From NCBI RefSeq assembly GCF_000719285.1, contig NZ_JOFS01000005.1, positions 372,001 to 436,000 of the forward strand: a DNA stretch of 64,000 nt, given 5' to 3'. Source of the stretch: Streptomyces bicolor. GTDB taxonomy: Bacteria; Actinomycetota; Actinomycetes; Streptomycetales; Streptomycetaceae. The position numbers and the translations under genes were made by a program. Positions 27,525 to 35,887 of this stretch are shown here, piece after piece. Under the pieces are notes generated by a model. It was not told the DNA's origin. It made no database searches and was given only the letters and a program-made list of their open reading frames with translations. Each line of letters starts with the position of its first letter. Positions within the stretch are counted from its first letter, which is position 1.

Positions 27525-28981
27525 CCGTAGCTCTCCAGCACGTGGCGCCGCTCCTCGTCGAGCGGCTCGTGGCTCTCCTCGTACCCGCCCGCGAGGGTCT
27601 GCCGCACCTCGCCGGTCTCCTCGCCCTGCGTCAGCCGCTCCTGGTCGGCCTCCTGCAACGCCACACAGACCCGCCTGGTGACCATGAACGCGAGCACCGG
27701 CAGCACCACGAAGGCGATCCGGAATACCCAGGTCAGCGCGTTCACGGAGATCTTGAAGGTGTCGGCGAGGATGTCGTTGCCGCCCGCGGCCAGCAGGACC
27801 GCGTAGCAGCCGATCGCGGCGACACCGAGCCCCGTACGCACCGGGTTGTCGCGGGGCCGGTCGCACAGATGGTGCTCCGCCCGGTCGCCGGTCACCCGGC
27901 GCTCGACGAACGGGTACGCGTACAGAACCAGGAACAGGATCCCCGGCAGTACGACCGCGGGCAGCAGCACGTTCCACATCACTGTATGCCCCGCGACCGC
28001 CGTCTCCCAGGGCGGCACCAGGCGCAGCGAGCCCTCCAGGAAGCCGACGTACCAGTCCGGCTGCGAACCCGTCGACACGATGTCCGCGCGGTAGGGGCCG
28101 TACGCCCAGACCGGGTTGATCTGTGCCACCCCCGACAGCAGGGTCAGCACTCCGAACACCATGAAGAACAGGCCGCCCGACGTGGCCGTGAACTGCGGGA
28201 ACATGGGCTTGCCCACCGCGTTGCGGTTCGTGCGGCCGCGGCCCGCCCACTGCGTGTGCTTCAGGTGGAAGACCAGGATCAGGTGTACGGCGATCAGCGC
28301 GAGCAGGAGTCCGGGGATCAGCAGGATGTGCAGGCTGTACAGCCGCGGGATCAGCTCCTCGCCGGGGAACTCGCCACCGAAGGCGAAGAAGCTGACGTAC
28401 GTGCCGACGACGGGGATCGACAGCATGATGCCCTGGGCGATCCTCAGGCCCGTCCCCGACAGCAGGTCGTCCGGCAGCGAGTAGCCCGCGAAGCCTTCGG
28501 CCAGCGCCAGCATGAACAGGGTCACGCCGATCAGCCAGTTGACCTCGCGGGGCCGGCGGAACGCGCCCGTGAAGAAGATCCGCAGCAGGTGCAGCCCGAT
28601 CGCGGCGAGGAACACCAGCGCCGCCCAGTGGTGCAGTTGACGGATCAGCAGGCCGCCGCGCACGTCGAAACTGATGTCCAGCGTCGACTCGTATGCCGCC
28701 GACATACGCGTCCCGTCGAGCGGCGTGTACGAGCCGTGGTACACGACCTCCGTCATGGACGGGTGGAAGAACAGCGTCAGCCAGACGCCGGTCAGCAGCA
28801 GGACGACGAAACTGTAGAGGGCGATCTCACCGAGCAGGAAGGACCAGTGGTCGGGGAACGCCTTGCGCAGGAGGCCGCCGCCCTCGTAGAGCGGCAGCCG
28901 CCCGTCGATGTAGTCCGCGGTGTGTTCGGTCGCACGTCGGGCCCGTGCGCCGGCCCGGGCCCTTCTCCTCCTCCACAGCAC
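27473..28981 (-). CDS. qcrB: cytochrome b subunit of a bc1-type complex
   Basis: 502 residues, the actinobacterial QcrB type with a C-terminal cytoplasmic extension. Haem-ligand His pairs are in LLIRQLHHWAALVFLAAIGLH... (helix B) and LYSLHILLIPGLLLALIAVH (helix D), and PPWE, the Qo-site motif, is in RLVPPWETAVAG. Start GTG 28979-28981 is the first available; a weak GGAG-rich stretch lies just inside, so the true start may be a few codons later. Its last 52 bases overlap the ctaF 3' end on the other strand. qcrA and qcrC are not adjacent, so it must borrow partners from the main bc1-aa3 operon or be a solitary paralogue. Confidence 0.9.
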   Translation of the reverse strand: MLWRRRRARAGARARRATEHTADYIDGRLPLYEGGGLLRKAFPDHWSFLLGEIALYSFVVLLLTGVWLTLFFHPSMTEVVYHGSYTPLDGTRMSAAYESTLDISFDVRGGLLIRQLHHWAALVFLAAIGLHLLRIFFTGAFRRPREVNWLIGVTLFMLALAEGFAGYSLPDDLLSGTGLRIAQGIMLSIPVVGTYVSFFAFGGEFPGEELIPRLYSLHILLIPGLLLALIAVHLILVFHLKHTQWAGRGRTNRNAVGKPMFPQFTATSGGLFFMVFGVLTLLSGVAQINPVWAYGPYRADIVSTGSQPDWYVGFLEGSLRLVPPWETAVAGHTVMWNVLLPAVVLPGILFLVLYAYPFVERRVTGDRAEHHLCDRPRDNPVRTGLGVAAIGCYAVLLAAGGNDILADTFKISVNALTWVFRIAFVVLPVLAFMVTRRVCVALQEADQERLTQGEETGEVRQTLAGGYEESHEPLDEERRHVLESYGYRVEEEPEPSAGELER

Positions 28982-29022
28982 GGATCACGAGTGCCCTCGC
29001 CCCCGTGCCGGGAAACGGACAG

Positions 29023-29373
29023 TTACGTACGATCACTCTTCGGCTTGCCCCGCTGGTCCGGGGTGCCGTGCGGCGGCGGGCCGTGGGGCTCCGGCGAGGT
29101 AGCGGGGGACACCGGGGAGCCCGACCGGTGAGCGCCGCTCTCGGGGCGCAGGGCGCCGGGATCGCCGGACGTCGGCTCGGCGCCGGCCTCGAGCTGCTCC
29201 AGACGGGTGCCCAGCAGCTCGGTCACCGTGAGCCGGTCGGCGTGCGAGCGCTCGTAGGCCAGCAGTTCCTCCACCTCTCCGGCGGTCAGCGATCGTACGC
29301 GGCTCTCCAGGCCGCGGATCGGCAGGTGGTCGTAATCGGGCAGTGGCAGGGCGTTGCGCGCGGGGTCGGCCAT
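29023..29373 (-). CDS. DUF8129-type helical protein
   Basis: 116 residues from ATG 29371-29373, with GGGAAGTGAG upstream. LPLPDYDHLPIRGLESRVRS followed by LTAGEVEELLAYERSHADR and VTELLGTRLEQLEAG is the helical signature of DUF8129 actinobacterial proteins, as I recall it; the function is unknown. The C-terminal 45 residues are disordered and Pro/Gly/Ser-rich. It lies 41 bases upstream of qcrB in the same direction and could be cotranscribed. Confidence 0.7.
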   Translation of the reverse strand: MADPARNALPLPDYDHLPIRGLESRVRSLTAGEVEELLAYERSHADRLTVTELLGTRLEQLEAGAEPTSGDPGALRPESGAHRSGSPVSPATSPEPHGPPPHGTPDQRGKPKSDRT

Positions 29374-29456
29374 GGTTCTCACTTCCCTGTGTACGGCGGC
29401 CTCGGACGGCCGGACGGTGCGGCGCGACGGCCGGCCGCCTGTTTCGCGGATGGGCG

Positions 29457-29819
29457 TCAGGTGCGGCCCGAGCCCCCGCTGCCGAACGACCCGCTGCCGC
29501 CCTCGGCCCAGCGGCGCCGCCGCTTCGACGGGCTGGAGCGGGAGGGCACGTTGCCGTGGGCGGGCAGTTCGTGCGGGGTCAGCCGACGGTCGCTTCTGGG
29601 AACGTCGGCGGGCTCCCGGTTCTCCTGGACCTCACGGACCGGGCCGTCCTCCGGCACCTGTGGCTGTTCCTCGGGGCGTGGCGGCGGCGGTTCCCGGCGC
29701 CTGATCCGTGCGCCCAGCACGAAGGCGCCGATGAGCAGCGCCACGACGGCCAGGCCGACGACGATCAGTCCGATGCCGAGCGCGCCTTCCGCGGCGATGT
29801 CCGTCCATGCGATGTTCAT
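29457..29819 (-). CDS. DUF6479-type single-pass membrane protein
   Basis: 120 residues. MNIAWTDIAAEG leads into one membrane helix (LGIGLIVVGLAVVALLIGAF), then RIRRREPPPP and a long cytoplasmic tail rich in Pro, Arg and Ser. This matches the small streptomycete DUF6479 proteins, whose role is unknown. ATG 29817-29819 is the natural start although the ribosome site is weak. It lies between genes of the same strand. Confidence 0.7.
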   Translation of the reverse strand: MNIAWTDIAAEGALGIGLIVVGLAVVALLIGAFVLGARIRRREPPPPRPEEQPQVPEDGPVREVQENREPADVPRSDRRLTPHELPAHGNVPSRSSPSKRRRRWAEGGSGSFGSGGSGRT

Positions 29820-29856
29820 GGCCCGCGAGTACCCCGGGCACCCCGCGTGAACCCGA

Positions 29857-30261
29857 TCACCCCGACCGTGCTGCGCGGGTCTTCGACCGGTTCGCCTTGC
29901 GGATCGCGCCGAGCAGCTCGCCCTTGGACATACGGGAGCGGCCCTCGATGTCGAGCTCACGTGCGATGTCGTAGAGGTGCTGCTTCGAGGCCTTCTCGTC
30001 GACGCCCTCGCCGCTGCGGCCGCCGATGTACCGGGGCCGCGCCGACTGCGGGTCCGAGGGCCCCTTGCGGCCGCCCTCCTTGCGCTGCCAGTGGTCACCG
30101 ACCTTCTCGTACATGTGCTTCAGGGCGCCGTACGCCACCCGGTGGGCCCGCTCGCCCTCGCCGTACTGCTCGACGGCCGAGTCGTGCGCCTTGATCCAGG
30201 TGTGCTGGGCGTCCTTCGAGGAGCGCTCCAGGGTCGACGGGAGCTCCTGTCGTCCGGGCAT
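29857..30261 (-). CDS. ChaB-domain protein with a Rho-N-like C-terminus
   Basis: 134 residues from ATG 30259-30261, with AGGTGT upstream. The N-terminal part (LPSTLERSSKDAQHTWIKAH, then VAYGALKHMYEKVGDHWQRK) is the ChaB domain, named from an E. coli protein next to a cation/proton antiporter but not well understood. After a linker, KQHLYDIARELDIEGRSRMS-KGELLGAIRKANR is a SAP/Rho-N-type helical motif that binds nucleic acid in other proteins. The protein is basic. Similar ChaB proteins in Streptomyces are often linked to stress; that link is inference here. Confidence 0.82.
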   Translation of the reverse strand: MPGRQELPSTLERSSKDAQHTWIKAHDSAVEQYGEGERAHRVAYGALKHMYEKVGDHWQRKEGGRKGPSDPQSARPRYIGGRSGEGVDEKASKQHLYDIARELDIEGRSRMSKGELLGAIRKANRSKTRAARSG

Positions 30262-30382
30262 CGGGGACACCTCCGTCCGTCGTCGTTGCACGGACCGGGT
30301 GCCCGGCACGGAGTGCCCGTAACCGGTCGGGACCCTTGCGAGCACCGGGTTTGGGCACCCCTGGACCGGCTACCCGACCGAT

Positions 30383-30757
30383 GTGACACAGACGACATCC
30401 CAGCAGCAGCTCGTCCAGTTCCTGGAGGACCGCTTCGCGTGCGCGCAGGCCTGCACCGAGTGCGCCCGGGCCTGCGCCGTGCGCGCGAGTCTGGTGGATC
30501 CGGACGGGACCGAGGAGCAGGAACTTCTGCGGCGCAAGGGCATCATGTGCGCCGAGGTGTGTGACGCGACCTGCCGGGTGCTGGCCGAGCAGAACCAGTT
30601 GGACGAGACCGCCCTGCGCGTCCAGTTGGAGTGGGCCCGGACGGTGTGTCTGGAGGGCGCGCATGCCTTCGACCGGTACCCGGACGCCGAGGACGCCGCT
30701 CAGGCGTGCCGCGACTGCGCACGCGCCTGTACGGAGTTCATGGCCACGCTCGGCTGA
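30383..30757 (+). CDS. Cys-rich four-helix protein, possibly copper-binding
   Basis: 124 residues with eleven Cys. They lie in helix-spaced groups: CAQACTECARAC, then MCAEVCDATC, a lone Cys in TVCLEGAH, and CRDCARAC. This pattern fits the DUF326/Csp-like four-helix-bundle proteins that line a helical core with thiols and bind Cu(I); annotation pipelines often call them ferredoxins, but no 4Fe-4S spacing is evident. GTG 30383 is the start, with no clear ribosome site. There is no signal peptide, so it would act in the cytoplasm. Confidence 0.78.
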   Translation: MTQTTSQQQLVQFLEDRFACAQACTECARACAVRASLVDPDGTEEQELLRRKGIMCAEVCDATCRVLAEQNQLDETALRVQLEWARTVCLEGAHAFDRYPDAEDAAQACRDCARACTEFMATLG

Positions 30758-30884
30758 ACCCGCCGGATGACTTGACCCTCGGACCCCGCCGCTCCAGGCC
30801 ATTCCCCGCCTCGCCATTCCCAATTTCTGGAACACGTTCTACGGTGTGCGCCGTCAGGACCGGCCTTGGGAGCCTGGAGGCGCC

Positions 30885-32063
30885 GTGCACCTCGAATACA
30901 CGCCCGAGCAGCAGCGGCTGCGCAGCGAACTGCGCGACTACTTCGCACAGTTGGCGCCGGACCTCGCCCATACCCGGTTCACCGATCCGGCCGCCCAGAA
31001 GCGCCACTACCGCAAGACCGTCCGGCGGCTCGGCGCTGACGGCTGGCTCGGCGTGGGCTGGCCGAAGGAGTACGGCGGACGCGGGCTGACCGCGATGGAA
31101 CAGTTCATCTTCTTCGACGAGGCGGCCCAGGCGGGCGTGCCGCTGCCACTGATGGCGCTCAACACCGTCGGCCCGACGATCATGCAGTACGGCACGGACG
31201 AGCAGAAGGCGTACTTCCTGCCGAGGATCCTCTCCGGCGAGATCGACTTCGCGATCGGCTACAGCGAGCCCGACGCGGGCACGGATCTGGCCTCGCTCAG
31301 GACGCGCGCGGTACGGGAGGGTGACGAGTACGTCGTCAACGGTCAGAAGATCTGGACGACCAACGGCGACACGGCGGACTGGGTGTGGCTGGCCACCCGC
31401 ACCGACCCGGACGCCCCGCCCCACAAGGGCATCACCATGCTCCTCGTCCCGACCACCGACCCCGGCTACTCCTGCACCCTCATCAACACCCTCGCCTCGC
31501 ACGACACCACGGCCAGCTACTACGAGAACATCCGCGTCCCCGTCTCCCGCCGCGTCGGCGCCGAGAACCAGGGCTGGCGCCTGATCACCAACCAGCTCAA
31601 CCACGAGCGCGTCACCCTCGCCGCCCACGGCACGATGGCCATCCGCGCCCTGCACGACGTCCAGCGCTGGGCCATGGAGACCAAGCTCGCCGACGGCCGC
31701 CGGGTGATCGACCTGCCCTGGGTGCGCCGCCGCCTCGCCCGGACCCACACCAGGCTGGACGCCCTCAAGCTCCTGAACTGGCAGATGGTGAGCGCCGTGC
31801 AGGACGGCACGCTCACCCCGCAGGACGCCTCCGCGGTCAAGGTCTACGGCTCCGAGGCGCGCCGGGACGCCTACGCCTGGCTGATGGAGATCGTCGCCGC
31901 GCCGGGAGCACTCAAGGAGGGCTCGGCGGGAGCGGTGCTGCACGGTGAGCTGGAGCGCGGCTACCGGTCGGCCGTGATCTTCACCTTCGGCGGCGGCAAC
32001 AACGAGATCCAGCGGGAGATCATCTCCTGGATCGGTCTGGGGATGCCGCGGGTACGGCGTTAG
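30885..32063 (+). CDS. acyl-CoA dehydrogenase
   Basis: 392 residues from GTG 30885, with GGAGG at good spacing. Acyl-CoA dehydrogenases oxidise acyl-CoA to enoyl-CoA with FAD. Visible motifs are WLGVGWPKEYGGRG, FAIGYSEPDAGTDLASL (FAD and substrate loop), WTTNGDTADWVWLATRT and the end FGGGNNEIQREIISWIGLGM. The FGGGNNEIQRE ending is of the FadE type used for bulky acyl-CoAs such as steroid side chains in actinobacteria, some of which work as heteromers, but no partner gene is adjacent. The substrate is therefore unknown. Confidence 0.88.
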   Translation: MHLEYTPEQQRLRSELRDYFAQLAPDLAHTRFTDPAAQKRHYRKTVRRLGADGWLGVGWPKEYGGRGLTAMEQFIFFDEAAQAGVPLPLMALNTVGPTIMQYGTDEQKAYFLPRILSGEIDFAIGYSEPDAGTDLASLRTRAVREGDEYVVNGQKIWTTNGDTADWVWLATRTDPDAPPHKGITMLLVPTTDPGYSCTLINTLASHDTTASYYENIRVPVSRRVGAENQGWRLITNQLNHERVTLAAHGTMAIRALHDVQRWAMETKLADGRRVIDLPWVRRRLARTHTRLDALKLLNWQMVSAVQDGTLTPQDASAVKVYGSEARRDAYAWLMEIVAAPGALKEGSAGAVLHGELERGYRSAVIFTFGGGNNEIQREIISWIGLGMPRVRR

Positions 32064-32711
32064 CCTGCGTGTGACGAGGATTTTTCGTCGGCACAAAAGA
32101 GGGATGGCTGGCACCAAGATCACAGGTGTTGTCAGAGGTGCCGGCGCATCACCTTGATGCATGTGGATCGGGCCGCGTTCGATCGGTCCCGGGTTACGGG
32201 ATTCCGAGGTTCATGCCGCTGTCGGTGGTGACCGGTGGTTGCTGCCGGGCGAGGCTCATCTGCGCGCCGGCTTCCGCTCGTGCCGTGGCCACGAGGGTCG
32301 TGTAGGGGCCCGCAACGTTGACCGCGAGGCGGTGGAAACGGATCCGGTAGAACTCGCGCAGTACGGTGCGTTGAATCCGTTCATGGACTCTGTTGCGCCG
32401 TGGAGGCCGGGGCGGGATCTGGTGAGGGACGATCCTCCACTCGGCGACTCGCGCCTTGAACGCCTTGGGGGAGGTGAGCGCGTGACCGTCAGCTCCTCCA
32501 CCAAATCCACCGCCTGGCGGAAGGCGTCGTACAGTTCCCGGGCCCGCGGCTGCCCGTAGCGCTTGCGCGCCTCGGCCCGCCTGCTCGGGCAGGGGCTTGC
32601 CGGTCCGGTCGGGGAAGGCAGGAGCCGTGTCGAGCCAGTAGGGGATGTGCTTCCTGACGTACGTCCTCGGGTCTTCCGGTAGTCCAGGGGGGTGTTGTCC
32701 GGGTCCCGGCT
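32064..32711. other. gap with degenerate coding debris
   Basis: A 648-base stretch without an intact gene. On the minus strand, peptide segments with coding character occur in different frames: RTYVRKHIPYWLDTAPAFPD and KPLPEQ near 32590-32680, RKRYGQPRARELYDAFRQAV near 32510-32575 in another frame, and a frame ending TTDSGMNLGIP at 32194. The frame changes suggest a broken gene, but I cannot name the family. GACGA-GGATTTT-TCGTC at about 32072-32088 could be a weak terminator of the acyl-CoA dehydrogenase. Confidence 0.45.
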
Positions 32712-33395
32712 TCAGCAGCCGAGCAGGGCCGGCAGGCCGGACAGGTCGGGCAGCTCGTCGAAGGGCTGGTAGTCGGCGCTGCCGCGGGCGCCGATGGAGC
32801 CGTTGTGGCCGTAGCGGTTGATCCACACGCGGCGAGCGAGGCCGAGGTCGCGGGTGGGGATGAGGTCGTACTCCCAGCCCTGGGCGACGTGGATGACCTG
32901 GGCGGGGTCGATGTCCATGGCCTGGAAGGCGTACTCGAAGCTCTGCCGGGACGGCTTGTACGCCTTGGCCTGCTGGGCGGTGATGACATGGTCGAACTCG
33001 ACGCCCATGTTGGCCAGGTTCTGGGCGATGAGGTCGTCGTCCGTGTTGGAGATGATGGCGATCTCGTACCGGGACTTCAGCGCCTCCAGGGCGGCCGGGA
33101 CCTCGGGGTGGGGGCCGAAGGTGGGCACGGCCGCGACCAGGGCCTCGCCGTCGGACTGTCGGTACTCGAGGCCGTGCAGACGCATCGCTGTCTCCAGGCT
33201 GGCGGGCAGCAGCTCGCGGAAGGGGCGGTATGCCTCCAGGACGGCGTGGAACCGCATGATGCGGAAGTCGTCGAGGAACTCGTCGACGTTCAGACGGTCC
33301 AGGTCCAGCCGGTCGGCCAGGACCTTCAGGGTGGTGGGGCCGAGCTGGAAGTCGACCAGGGTGCCGTAGGCATCGAAGGTGACGATCTGGCGCAT
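32712..33395 (-). CDS. HAD-superfamily hydrolase, haloacid dehalogenase type II-like
   Basis: 227 residues from ATG 33393-33395, with AGAGG upstream. Motif I is VTFDAYGTLVDF with the nucleophilic Asp, motif II is IAIISNTDDDLI, the motif III Lys is in KAYKPSRQSFEYAF, and motif IV is HVAQGWEYDLIPTRDLGL followed by WINRYG. This is the type II haloacid dehalogenase pattern (FDAYGTL, then a Ser/Asn pair and VAxHxxD-like end), so hydrolysis of 2-haloacids or of a small phosphate is possible. It lies downstream of the PucR gene on the same strand, and promoter-module copy 1 faces it, linking it to the PucR unit. Confidence 0.85.
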   Translation of the reverse strand: MRQIVTFDAYGTLVDFQLGPTTLKVLADRLDLDRLNVDEFLDDFRIMRFHAVLEAYRPFRELLPASLETAMRLHGLEYRQSDGEALVAAVPTFGPHPEVPAALEALKSRYEIAIISNTDDDLIAQNLANMGVEFDHVITAQQAKAYKPSRQSFEYAFQAMDIDPAQVIHVAQGWEYDLIPTRDLGLARRVWINRYGHNGSIGARGSADYQPFDELPDLSGLPALLGC

Positions 33396-33598
33396 GGTGT
33401 GCAACCTCTTTCCTGGCATATGGGACACCGGGTTCAGGAGGCCGCCGAGGCGTTGGGGCAGCGACCTGTTCAGTGGGATGGGGGCTGAGGGGTGCCCGAG
33501 GGGCCGCCGCTGGAGGACGAGCCCCCGGGCAGGGCCGAGGACGACGAATGCTGATCAGGTAGTCGGCGGCAGCATCGTTACTGCGCCGATGCGATGAG

Positions 33599-33706
33599 CC
33601 TCTCTCCGGCTCGAGGTGATGCGTCAGTGAAGCACCGTGGAGAATCCGGCAACAAGGGACGTGAGGCCGCGAGATCGACCGCGTATTTTGTGCCTGTGCA
33701 CAATTT
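33599..33706 (-). repeat. promoter-like module, copy 1 (inverted relative to copy 2)
   Basis: About 108 bases, closely similar (mostly identical, a few substitutions and a 2-base gap) to the reverse complement of 35213-35320. Shared blocks include the TTGTGC palindrome, ACAAAATAC, CGCGGCCTC, CCCTTGTTGCCGGATTCTCC, GACGCATCACCTCG and GGAGAGAG. In this orientation it points at the HAD gene, leaving a leader of about 200 bases. It lies between the PucR stop and the HAD start. Confidence 0.85.
33688..33703. promoter_or_regulatory. palindromic operator in copy 1
   Basis: TTGTGC-CTGT-GCACAA, perfect 6-bp arms around 4 bases, followed on the minus strand by AAATAC. The same site occurs in copy 2. 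Its presence in both copies and its proximity to a PucR-type gene make it a candidate PucR binding site. Confidence 0.6.
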
Positions 33707-33901
33707 CTGAGAAGCACCACGAGTGGCTCCGGCGTGAACTGCGGCCGCTCGGCGCTGCTGCCCGGCGGCGTGACGGGGCTGTCGGCCGCCAAGGCTGCCG
33801 TCCACATGAAGGGCATGCGGCCTCTGACCGACACGCTTTGGCTCCAGCTCTCCCGGTCGCGGCCCCGGCCGGTTGCCTCGAACCGCCCAGCGATCGGTGG
33901 A

Positions 33902-35119
33902 TCAGGACATCGTCGCCCGGAAGCGGGCGCCCGCGTCCGTCTCCAGCCAAGCCAGGGCGAGGACCAGCCGGGCGGCGTCGTTCGGTCGGGACAGCTTCAG
34001 CCCGGTCGCCTCTTCCGCAGCCTGCAGGCGATTGCCCACCGTGTTCCGGTGGCGGTAGGTGCGTGCGGCCACCTCGGCGACCGAGCCCAGGTCGAAGTAC
34101 CAGCGCAGGGTCTCGACGATGCTGTCGCGGTCGCGCAGCTCGAGCAGTGGGCGCAGCACCCCGGTGGCCATCGCACCGGTGAGCTCCTCCTGCGCCGACA
34201 TGATCGCCCCGATCCAGTGGCCCTCCACGTGCCGCACTCCGGGCTGCGCGGAGCTGCGGATCGCGGCACGTGCGAACCGGATGCCCCGCGCCGTCAGCGC
34301 CAGCCCGGGGACTTCCGCGACGCCGCAGCGCCACGGGGCGAACGGCCGGAGCATGGCAAGCACGGCCTCTTCATCGCGCCGTCCGTGACCGATGATGCCG
34401 AGGAGCTCGTCGCCCATCCATCCGAAGTGACGCAGCAGGCCGCCCCGACGCAGCGCGTCGTCGACCTGGGAGACAGCCGGGTCCCCGGTAGGAACGGATT
34501 CGACCACGATCACGGTCAGGGCGACGTTCTCGGAGAAGCCCAGCAACGTGGAGGCCTCGGCGACGATGGAGGGATCCTGCTCCCCTTCCAGGACCAGGCG
34601 GGTGAAGGCGCGGTTGCGCACCTCCGTACGATGGCTCGCCAGGTCGCGCTCGGTGCGGCGGTAGGCGTCGACGACCTCGACGCTGTTGGCGTCCGTCGCC
34701 TCCCAGACGCGGATCAACCCGTCGAGGAAGTCGGGATCGGCGCTGATGCCACGTGCTCGCCCCTCTGCGAGCACGGCCTCCCACAGGGTCCTGAGGTCCA
34801 GCTGGAAGGAATGCATCAGAGCGGTCAGGGGAAACGCCTGCTCCGCTCGCTCGCGTCCCACGTCCTCGGTGGCGCGCGAGACCGTCCGGGGCACGGGACC
34901 GCCGGCCAGCCGGGTCAGGGCGAGTTCGAGGGTTCGTCGCATCCCCTCCCGTTTCTGGACCGGGTCCCAGCCCGCCGACGCGTAGGCGGGCTCCTCGGCT
35001 TCCAGTCGTTCGAGAGCACGAGAGGTCAGCTCGTCGAGTCGTTCCTCGAGGAGCCGGCGCGCGATCGCCTGCACGGCGTCGTGGCGGGCCCCGCCCTGAC
35101 GGCGTCCCGGGCCGCTCAT
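33902..35119 (-). CDS. PucR/CdaR-type transcriptional regulator
   Basis: 405 residues. The N-terminal half is helical (LLEERLDELTSRALERLEAE) and resembles the sensory half of actinobacterial PucR-type proteins. A middle GGDEF-like region is present (VALTVIVVESVP, GWMGDELLGIIGHG). The C-terminal HTH_30 domain has ALMHSF-independent features LRWYFDLGSVAEVAARTYRH and NTVGNRLQAAEEATGLKL, the PucR DNA-binding helix-turn-helix. PucR-type regulators usually control catabolic genes for purines, amino acids or amines. It is bracketed by the two promoter modules and is divergent from the fusion gene's direction. Confidence 0.86.
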   Translation of the reverse strand: MSGPGRRQGGARHDAVQAIARRLLEERLDELTSRALERLEAEEPAYASAGWDPVQKREGMRRTLELALTRLAGGPVPRTVSRATEDVGRERAEQAFPLTALMHSFQLDLRTLWEAVLAEGRARGISADPDFLDGLIRVWEATDANSVEVVDAYRRTERDLASHRTEVRNRAFTRLVLEGEQDPSIVAEASTLLGFSENVALTVIVVESVPTGDPAVSQVDDALRRGGLLRHFGWMGDELLGIIGHGRRDEEAVLAMLRPFAPWRCGVAEVPGLALTARGIRFARAAIRSSAQPGVRHVEGHWIGAIMSAQEELTGAMATGVLRPLLELRDRDSIVETLRWYFDLGSVAEVAARTYRHRNTVGNRLQAAEEATGLKLSRPNDAARLVLALAWLETDAGARFRATMS

Positions 35120-35212
35120 GAGGACCGCCTTTCCCGACGACAGCCGTCACCGGACGGATCCGGGGCCGTCTCCGAGTAATGCCGCTGACATGCCGCTGGG
35201 GCCCCCTGGCAG

Positions 35213-35320
35213 TAATTGTGCACAGGCACAAAATACGGGGTCGATGTCGCGGCCTCGTGTCCCTTGTTGCCGGATTCTCCGCGGGGTTTCATCTGACGCA
35301 TCACCTCGGGCTGGAGAGAG
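35213..35320 (+). repeat. promoter-like module, copy 2
   Basis: Inverted counterpart of 33599-33706. It starts TAATTGTGCACAGGCACA, runs through CCCTTGTTGCCGGATTCTCC and ends CTGGAGAGAG, a ribosome site 8 bases ahead of the ATG at 35329. It faces the kinase-phospholyase fusion gene and lies about 94 bases upstream of the divergent PucR start. Confidence 0.85.
35216..35231. promoter_or_regulatory. palindromic operator in copy 2
   Basis: TTGTGC-ACAG-GCACAA, the same perfect 6-bp arms as in copy 1. It lies 97 bases from the PucR start and 113 bases from the small truncated frame at 35329, so one site could serve both divergent units, including autoregulation. Confidence 0.6.
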
Positions 35321-35328
35321 CTCGTGAC

Positions 35329-35394
35329 ATGACCACGCACTTGGAGCAGCTATGGCACTTCCGTAGGCACCTGATCCTCAGTCCGTCACCTTGA
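35329..35394 (+). pseudogene. truncated gene start behind promoter copy 2
   Basis: GGAGAGAG (35313-35320) and an ATG at 35329 open a 21-residue frame MTTHLEQLWHFRRHLILSPS ending at 35394. Its position directly behind a promoter module and a good ribosome site suggests the intact start of a gene whose body has been deleted. Too little remains to identify it. A short leader peptide is the alternative. Confidence 0.35.
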
Positions 35395-35887
35395 GCAGGC
35401 GCTGCTGAAGGCGCCGCGTTCCTCGGGTCGGTGTCAGCGGTTCGCCAGGCAGAGCGGGATCGAGGTCACCCAGGACTCCCGCAGAGACCACGCCGAGCGC
35501 CCCGCCTTTGACGGACGGCCAGCCTCAGACACCTCAGACCTGATCGCCGACTGGCCCTAGGTGTTGAAGCGCGCCCTGGCCCGGGCCCCTGCGGCCGTCG
35601 GAGTGGGGCGTCGAGGAGAAGTGCCAAACGGGGGAGTCCGCCCCGGACCTGTTGGTCGTCGACTTGGCCAGGTCTGCGCAGCCCGTGAAGCGATCGAGAC
35701 ACAGCCGCGGCAGCCCTGCCCGCCGCCCCCGGGAACCGCAATCGATCGGACCGTCTGCGAGCCGACTGACAGCGTCGGGCAAAGGCCCGACACGGGTGGC
35801 GGTGGGGACTCGGCCATGACCTGAGCGTCGTGACGCACGCCCACGGTGAGTGATGAGCGACCTGACGACGAGAGAGAGAACGCACCG
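35395..35887. other. leader region before the fusion gene
   Basis: About 490 bases without a recognisable gene. GTCGGGC-AAAG-GCCCGAC at 35774-35791 is a neat hairpin that may be a terminator or attenuator. A minus-strand frame over 35534-35782 has some coding character (SPVWHFSSTPHSDGRR) but no identifiable family. This filler separates promoter copy 2 from the fusion gene, suggesting a deletion or insertion here. Confidence 0.4.

Noticed and set aside
33599..35320. Insertion sequence with terminal inverted repeats around a transposase
   Set aside because: The inverted repeats look like mobile-element ends, but the enclosed gene is a PucR regulator and each repeat looks like a promoter. It is kept only as an alternative explanation.
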